From Plantago major (Eukaryota > Streptophyta > Magnoliopsida > Lamiales > Plantaginaceae), in assembly GCA_026545765.1 (NCBI GenBank), contig CM048841.1, positions 69,314,217 to 69,378,216 on the forward strand: a stretch of 64,000 nt of DNA, given 5' to 3'. Shown here piece by piece: positions 56,900 through 64,000 of this stretch; within the stretch, counting starts at the first letter, position 1; the number at the start of each line of letters is the position of its first letter. The notes beneath the pieces were generated by a model. The model had not been told where the DNA came from, searched no databases, and saw only the letters and a list, made by a program, of their open reading frames with translations. The translations under genes were made by a program, and so were the position numbers.

Positions 56900-59800
56900 T
56901 ACTAAAGCACAATGGCTATTTAGATAGTGGGATGCGGAAAGCACATGAGACAAAGCAAAGCAAATGGTTGATTACAAAGCTTGCAACACAGACCGGATAT
57001 CGATTTTTTGGAGGAGAATTAAATCCCTCTGGGATTTGCAACGTCAAATTGGGAACATTAACAATCACCGTATTACATATGTTAAGGATTTGAAATATAA
57101 TCTATTTAGCATGAGCCAATTTGCGAACAAGGGTTTTACTATAAAATTCAAAGCAAAATCATCAAACTAATTAACAATGAGTCAAAGCAGCTGCCTCTTG
57201 CTCGGAAAGGCGCTTTTATGTTGCCGATTGGCATCCGCCACAATCAAGAATGTCTCATGGTGAGTCAATCGTGTCACACGTAAGAGCACCGTTATGGCAC
57301 AAAAGAATGAGTCACTTGAACTTCAAAACTCGAGCAGACTTGCAAGAAAGAGTTAGTGGTTGGCCTTCCAGAACATCTTCGAAAGGATGGTATCACTTCA
57401 CGATGATGGGGAAACAATCTAAGATCTCTTTCAAGTCCAAAATCAGACACTCTAGTGTTAGACCACTGCAACTATTACACATGGATCATTTTGAATCATC
57501 TGTAACTAGTTATGCAGGAAATAAGTATGGTCTGGTTGTTGTAGATGACTTCTCAAGATTCACTTGGGTTGTCTTTCAAAACACAAATCGATGCCGTGGT
57601 GGAGATACCAAACTTCTGAAAAAGCTTGAAGTCATGAAAATGACAAGGTATGCAATCGTAATGCAGACCATGATCGAGTTTGTCAACCGATACATAAAGG
57701 AGTTTTGTACCTGCAAAGGTATACAACACCAACTTTTCTCTGTAAGAACACCTCAACAAAATGGTGTTGCAGAAAGGAAAAACAGAACCCTTAAAGAAGC
57801 TGCAAGGACGATGCTAGGCGATGAATGAAATAAGTGAAATTTATTGGGTTGAAGTCGTAAACACTGCTACACTCGTAATGGATGTTTGATAAACAAACAC
57901 CATGACAAGACCCCTTATGAAATCTTGGTTGGTAGACCCCCTAATATCAAACATCTGAGAGTATTTGGTTGTAGATGTTTTGTTCTAAACAATGGGAAAG
58001 ATTATCTGAGAACATTTCAACCAAAGGCAGATGAAGGTGTATTTCTTGGTTATTCCACGAATAGCAAAGCCTGAAATTTACAACAAAAGAACAAAGAAAA
58101 TTGAAGAATCAGTTCATGTTGTATTCTATGAAGGAAGTAAGAAAACACCTCCTAATGATGAACTCTCAGAAAGGTTCAAAGAACTAATGCTGAGGGATTC
58201 TGAAGAAGAATCCTCAGAAAGGAGAAACATCATTATGGAAAGTGAGGATGACTCTGACGTAGAAAAGCTTGATATGCCTAGTAACAACAAGATGACTCAC
58301 AAACATGATGAAGAATTTCCTATAAAACTTCCAGAAATGGAAACTGAAGATATTCATCATGAAGCTATCTCTGGAAACAATCTCTCTGAAAGACATGTTC
58401 CAGATAGCTCAAACACTGAACAAGTGTCAGACATTAATTGCCCTTCTGAGGAGCAAAATGTCTTAGATACTGAAATAGTATCAAATCAAAATCCTAGTGC
58501 ACATTCAAATCACTTGGATATTGATCCTACTAGCACTAAACCTATGATGAGATGGATCAAGGATCATCCTGCAAAAGATGTGATTGGACCAATTAATCAA
58601 GGTGTTAGGACTAGGAGAGCAATAGCTGAAAATGCTAATTCTCTCTTTGGATGTTTCATCTCAAATATTGAACCTAAAAATATAGAAGAAGCATTAGGAG
58701 ACCAAGACTGGATCTCTGCAATGCAAGAAGATTTGGATCAATTTGAGAGAAACAAAGTCTAGAAACTAGTTCCATTTGTAGAAGGAATATCTGTGATTGG
58801 AACTAAATGGGTTTTCAGAAACAAGATGAATGAATCTGGTGAAATAACCAGAAACAAAGCAAGATTGGTTGCCAAGGGATTTTCCCAGACTGAAGGCTTA
58901 GACTTTGATGAGTCATATGCACTAGTTGCCAGATTGGATGGAATAAGACTCTTTCTAGCCTTTGCAGCTCATAAAGATTTTAAAGTTTATCAGATGGATG
59001 TCAAAAGTGCATTCTTGAACGGTGAACTTGCAGAAGAAGTTTATGTTGAGCAACCACCTGGCTTTGAAGTTTCCTCAGAAAGTAGAATGGTCTATAAACT
59101 ACAGAAAGCTCTGTATGGACTGAAACAGGCTCCAAGAGCATGGTATGACACTTTGGCCAAATACCTTCTGGAAAGTGGTTTCAAGAAAGGTGAAGTTGAT
59201 AAAACTTTATTTACCTTAAATCATGACGGGAAACTACTCTTAGTTCAAGTATATGTTGATGACATCATATTTGGATATAAGGACAAGCAACTTTGTAATG
59301 ACTTTGCAAATCTCATGAAAAGCAAGTTTGAGATGAGCATGATGGGAGAAATGAATTATTTTCTAGGATTGCAAGTCAAGCAACTCAATGATGGAATATT
59401 CATTAGTCAAACAAAGTATGCAAAAGATATGCTCACAAAATTCAATCTTAAGCCTTCTGAAAAGAATGCTAAGATACCTATGAGCATTGGAACCAAAATG
59501 ACCTATACTGAATCAGATAAGAGTTTGGAAGAACATAAGTATAGGAAATTGATAGGTTCACTACTTTACCTCACTGCAAGTAGACCTGATATTCAATACG
59601 CCGTTGGAGTGTGTGCTAGATTTCAGACAAATCCGATGCAAACACACTACAACGTTGCTTGAAAATATTAAGGTATATAAAAGGTACGGTAGATGTAGGA
59701 TTGTGGTATCCTAAAGAAAGCGGATTGAGTTTAGCTGGGTACTCAGACGCTGATTATGCTGGATCACTGCTTGATAGGAAAAGCACCTCAGGAACTTGGG

Positions 59801-60090
59801 TTTCGGGTACTAGACTTATCTCGTGGTTTAGCAAGAAGCAAAACTCAATTGCAACTTCTACCACAGAGGCTGAATATATTGCTGCTGGTTGTTGTGTAAC
59901 ACAAATTCTGTGGATACAACAACAACTTAAAGACTATGGACTCAATGAAGAGAAAACTCCCATTTTCTGTGACAACACAAGTGCTATTGCTATCACACAG
60001 AATCCTAAGTTTCATGCCAGAACAAAGCATATTGATGTTAGACATCACTTCATCAGAGACCATGTTGAAAAATATAGATATAGAGATTGA
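56900..60090 (+). pseudogene. SIRE-like pol pseudogene
   Basis: A damaged protease motif (remnant of DSG.SKHM) at about 56925. Integrase at 57250-57828 (LWHKRMSHLNF; VVVDDFSRFTWV; QQNGVAERKNRTL) has lost the two cysteines of its zinc finger. A linker follows (58031-58759). Reverse transcriptase at 58763-59660 has YVDD at 59252-59263 and the blocks [21 protein letters not shown] and [11 protein letters not shown]. RNase H at 59659-60090 has SDADYAG, STTEAEY, FCDNTSA and RTKHIDVRHHF. Breaks: frameshifts near 58060 and 59660, and an in-frame TAG at 58760-58762. Confidence 0.87.
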
Positions 60091-60982
60091 AGATGGCAAG
60101 ACCAACTTGATATATCTTCACTAAGCCACTACAAAAAGTAGATTCTTTCTTTTAAGACATAGTCTTGGACTAATGGAACTAAAAAAGAAAAAAAAAAGAA
60201 AAAAAGTGGAACGGGCATCCAGAGAAGAGGTATCCGAACGCATCCAGAAAAGAGAAAAGAGAAATCTGGAAAGGGTATCCAGAAGTCAAAAGGCTAAATA
60301 GCAAAAAGACAGCTTAAGATCTCTCGAGACGGGAACCGATATCTAGTTTACTTAAAGGAGGGGAACACAAAAAGAATATAACACAACTACCGCATCCAAC
60401 TACTCTCTTGAAATTTTTATTATTTCTATCTTTGTGTAAAACTTGGACAAATATTGAGTATGAGATAGACTCAGATACAAACAGTGTTCTTAGTCACACA
60501 GAATTGTGATTCAGATAGCAAATCGCCAAAATTCATTAATTGGGCACAATCACAATTGCTGATTGTGATCATTGCTGAAGAAGCAATATTGACCCTTGAT
60601 GAAATGTGCGTTTGATCTTAACGGACGAAATTAATTCTCTGTAAATAGTGGACTGTTGAAATTCAGACGTGGCCCACTATGCATTTAATGCCGAACAAAC
60701 TTTTACCCACGCCTCACTGCAATTCACAGATACATACATACAAAACCAATTTGTGTGTATATGTTTGTTAGAATTACGTTGCTATATATATAGGATTTTG
60801 GCAAAAGAAATCACTTTCGCCTAATCCAACATTTCGACTTGCACAAAAATAGCAAAACCTTCTCTTGATTCTCTGCAAACCTTCTACAAACTCTGCAAAT
60901 CAAGATTAAGTTTTTCTGCAAAGAATTACTGAATCAAATCTCTTTCAAACACCAATACAAACTTCCTACACTATATAAAGAG
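60091..60982 (+). promoter_or_regulatory. Region between pol and ORF3 with purine tract and TATA-like site
   Basis: An A/G-only stretch of about 30 bases at about 60180-60208 could be an internal polypurine tract. Repeated CATCCAGA motifs lie at 60217-60290. A TATA-like TATATATA stands at 60783-60790, followed by a C/A-rich stretch like a plant 5' leader (60810-60980) up to the ATG at 60983. No copy of the LTR start is seen here, so the element has not ended. Confidence 0.5.
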
Positions 60983-63900
60983 ATGGCCCCAAAGAATTCT
61001 TCCACACAGAAATCTCAATCCTCCACTGGTACTGCTGAAAAGCAAGCACCAGAGTTGGTTATTGTGAACAACCGACTGGAAGGAAATTTTAATCCTGACC
61101 ATTGGACTTCAAATCACAGATTGATTTGGGGTGGTGCCATGGTTGAGGAATACCTCACGGCTGCAATAGAGAACCAAGCCGACAGAAAGCTGATTCTTGA
61201 CATGCTTGAAAAGGCACAAATCAAGGGTTTTCTATCTGCTCGCCCAAGTGGAATTTCATCACTCGATGTGTTGGAATTCTACAACAACTCCAGGATAATT
61301 TCAGTGTTTCAAGGCACTAAAATAGTGCTCAAAACCGATCAAGGAAAGGAAATCTCTTGGACTTAACAACTTTCAGAAGTTGTTTGAGTTTCAAAATCTT
61401 GGAAAGGATTTTGAAATAAACACCAAGGATGATGATCTCCTTGAAGGTGTTAACAAATTGTACAGTGACGTGTGTGATCTTGAAAAATCAGATACACCCA
61501 CTGAGTTCAAGCTTGCTGACATCCGAACCAGACATCTGATGGTTCACCGGGATGTATTGGCTTGCATTCTTCACAGATGCTTTGATGGTCTACAAGGAGG
61601 TGCTGACCAGATAAGCCAAGAACGATGGATCATGATGTTCTTGCTGAATCAACAAGACAAAAGGCTGGAAAACCCTTTTAACTGGGGAAAGTACGCCTTT
61701 CTGAAGTTTGTGAAGAAGATTCAAGGCTTCGAGCCTAAGATTTTCAAAGGACTAGCTGAGCCAAAGGCCACAGTAGGTTATGGTCTGAAGATATGCTACT
61801 TCTCGGAGAAGCTTGGCATTAAGCTCAGAGAGACGGCTGAAATAGCCAACAGTAACCTACTCTACAAATATGAGTATACAAGCTTGATGAAAAAGGTTAC
61901 TGGGTCTCAGAAAGGTTCTAAGAAGCGAAAGTCTGAAAAGGTATCTGAAGAAAAAGTTGCGACCAAGAAGCCCAGAACTTCAAGAAAGAAGTCTGCTGGC
62001 AAATCAGAAGACACACCCAAAGAGGTTGTCGATGCTCAGATATCTGCAGGCCTTGCCGATGAACTGATAAAGGCAGATGAACTCATCAATGCTGCAAAGG
62101 CGTTATCAACTACTGAACAAGTAGACTCAGCAAGAGAAAGTGCTTTCAGAAATGTGAAGACTATTACAGAAAGCCTTGCTGATGAACTCATAAATGCTGC
62201 CAAAAGTGGTGAAAAACACCAAGCCCTATCTGCAGAAACCGCAGGAGTAATGGACCAATCAGTTCCTAATGCTGATGAGAGCTCTGACGATGAAGATGAG
62301 AAGCTAGTCATCTCTCAAGTCCTAGAAAGAACAAAGAGGGCTAAGGTTACTGAAATAGTAACTGGTGAAAAGGTATCTGAAAAAGAACCTACACCACAGG
62401 TTGCTGAACAAGCACCTATAGCAAAGGTTGTTGGTGCAAACACTTCATCAGGGAACGTTTCTTATGCACAACTTCAAGAAGCCCTGATGAGTGGTAATTT
62501 AGTGCTGGCAGATGCTGATGGAAATGCCACATCTAAAAATCTGGAAGAACATTCTACTGACCAATCCTCTGCTTCCAGACAACCACAACAACCACAAACA
62601 CAACAACCACAATTGGTTGATGAAATGGTAAATGAACTCCATTTCGAATTACCAGCAATGCAGTATGCTGAAGAAAATCCTGCAAAAGAGCAGGTTCCCC
62701 AACTCAATGAGAGGGATCAAACTGAGACATCTACTCAGAATGATCAACCAGGGGAGGCAACTGAGTTGCATACTTAGGAAAGGTGTGAAGTACCTGAAAC
62801 TTCAAACAAAGAAAAAATACTGGAACAAGAAGACCAATGTATAGAAAGGTCACAAGTTTCAGAGACCAATCAGCCTGACACGGATCAGGTAGTTGAATGG
62901 TTTAACTCTTATCTTGTGAAAATTTTATGGTTGTACATCTTGTTATTTATAGAAATTCTTTATTACAGGCTGAGTTAGAAACACAAGGACAAGAGGAAGC
63001 TGGAAAGCTTGCCTCAGAAACTGAGAAAGAGGTCTCATCAACCTCACCTCTTAAGAAATCTGAGCCTGTCCCACAGGTGATAAAATGTTTCTTAAGTTGT
63101 CATTTTTCAGTTATACGATAATTTACTTAACCAGTTAATTGAATGTTTCTAACAGGCTCCAACTGAGAAAGAGGAAGATAAGGCAGAAATGCCAGAAGAA
63201 AACCCAGAAACCGACAAGGTTTCTGAAGAACAGATCATTGAGCCTTCCAATATGAAGGTATATGAAAATCAATGATAAATATTCTTCACCTTGGGTTAAC
63301 TAAAACTTCTTCTCTAAATTATTCAATGCTTTCTACTCACAGGCTCACTCAGAAGTAGAAGTGCAAGGGGACAGAGTTGCGACATCCCCTGCACCTATGG
63401 AAACTGATGAGGCATCAAGGCCTTCATCACAAGAAAAGATTCCAGAGACTGCACAAGTCTCTGAGAGACAAATATCTGAGCCTCCCAGGGAGGTAATTGA
63501 CCTCTCAGATATCTGATTTGTCATCTAAAGTTTTCTTGATAAAATTTCCTAAGTATTGTGATAATTTTAATTCTCAGGTTCAAGAAAGAAAGGTTGATGA
63601 GAATCAGACTTCCAAGTCTCCACCTCACAACAAGATATCTGAGACACCAATTGTCTCAGTAGCACAAGTCTCTGAGCCTGAAGTACTTACTCAGGTAACT
63701 CAGAAACTAAACTACACTTCTACTCAGATATCTACAAAAGTTTTGAAGCTCACTCAAAACTCTTTCTTTCAGGCTCAAACGAGTGCCAAGCAGGCTCGCA
63801 ATGATGAGACAAGGGACCTACTTCCCTTCTTCAAAGCTCACACCCTGCCAAAGCATATTCAATGCTTCAAGAAATGGCAAAGGTTAAGGTGCTCTGATCT

Positions 63901-64000
63901 CTCTGAAATATTGAGAATCACAGATCAACCAAACAGACGAGCACGAGCTCTTGACTTGGAGACATATATCCATGCAATGTTCCCTACCGAACAAAGATAT
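60983..64000 (+). pseudogene. ORF3 of the SIRE-like element, spliced, with two breaks (continues past the window)
   Basis: Starts MAPKNSSTQKSQSSTGTAEK. Residues about 20-300 form a folded-looking N-terminal part (NRLEGNFNPDHWTSNHRLIW, VHRDVLACILHRCFDGLQGG, KFVKKIQGFEPKIFKGL). A basic patch (KKRKSEKVSEEK) and a long acidic, Q/E/S-rich low-complexity region follow. One frameshift near 61357 and one in-frame TAG at 62775-62777 break it. Beyond the TAG the same frame stays open to 62888. Exons 62969-63076, 63156-63257, 63343-63492, 63578-63694 and 63773 onward then follow, all phase 0 and all with GT-AG introns of 78-85 bases. The last exon returns to a folded-looking sequence (FFKAHTLPKHIQCFKKWQRL). 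It sits where env-like ORFs occur in SIRE elements, but I recognise no envelope features (no signal peptide or membrane segment). Function unknown. Confidence 0.65.

Larger units (their letters stand above)
52626..64000 (+). mobile_element. SIRE-like Ty1/Copia retrotransposon, 5' part (runs off the window)
   Basis: A 1634-base 5' LTR, an initiator-Met primer site, gag, pol in Copia order, and a further sense-strand ORF after RNase H. Large LTRs and an extra ORF 3' of pol are hallmarks of the SIRE/Maximus lineage of Copia (family knowledge). The 3' LTR is not reached by 64000, so the element exceeds 11.3 kb. It lies inside the minus-strand LTR element. A solo LTR of the same family is at 9310-10845. 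Confidence 0.88.

Noticed and set aside
60983..64000. ORF3 as an ordinary host gene next to a retrotransposon
   Set aside because: Not fully excluded, but no LTR start or polypurine tract joined to an LTR occurs between RNase H (60090) and ORF3, so the element has not ended there; position and orientation fit an internal ORF.

Overview
The window is nuclear DNA of a flowering plant, most likely a eudicot. The evidence is GT-AG introns with plant-like lengths, two genes whose closest recalled relatives are Arabidopsis ACINUS and the CID/RPRD proteins, and a dense mix of plant transposons (Copia, Copia/SIRE-like, CACTA, Stowaway, hAT, Mutator-like and Helitron-like). I cannot name the species from sequence alone. 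No tRNA, rRNA or CRISPR array was seen.

Layout. 1-900: the last exon of an ACINUS-like gene that starts before the window. 900-12,530: transposon-rich spacer with a solo LTR (2163-3415, exact 5-bp target duplication), Stowaway MITEs, minisatellites, and a Helitron-like stretch carrying an hAT-type MITE (exact 8-bp duplication) and a 1.5-kb solo Copia LTR. 12,660-16,962: a second, complete ACINUS-like gene in the same orientation, with a tandemly duplicated exon and a shortened SAP domain. 19,245-23,607: a complete seven-exon CID-domain (RPRD1/CREPT-like) gene. 24,896-25,099 and 32,816-33,004: two diverged copies of a small minus-strand gene with conserved TATA regions, separated by about 8 kb of mobile elements. 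33,467-38,582: a broken minus-strand Copia retrotransposon with both LTRs. 39,788-52,625: the 3' end of another minus-strand LTR element whose non-coding interior is split by a 7.4-kb CACTA transposon (43,433-50,847). 52,626 to the end: a large plus-strand SIRE-like Copia element with a 1.63-kb 5' LTR, broken gag-pol and a third ORF.

The host genes all point to RNA work. ACINUS proteins belong to splicing-associated (ASAP/exon-junction) complexes, and CID proteins bind the RNA polymerase II tail. They are neighbours here, but nothing in the sequence shows that they are co-regulated.

The two most unusual signals are in mobile elements. (1) The non-coding interior of the minus-strand LTR element carries at least 13 small hairpins that share a C-[TTCNN]-G loop while their stems differ from one another by paired changes. 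(2) The third ORF of the SIRE-like element runs on the sense strand through five short introns (78-85 nt) between phase-0 exons, with its own TATA-like region upstream. A third signal is a row of four hairpins in the SIRE-like LTR that shows a compensatory change between two LTR copies.
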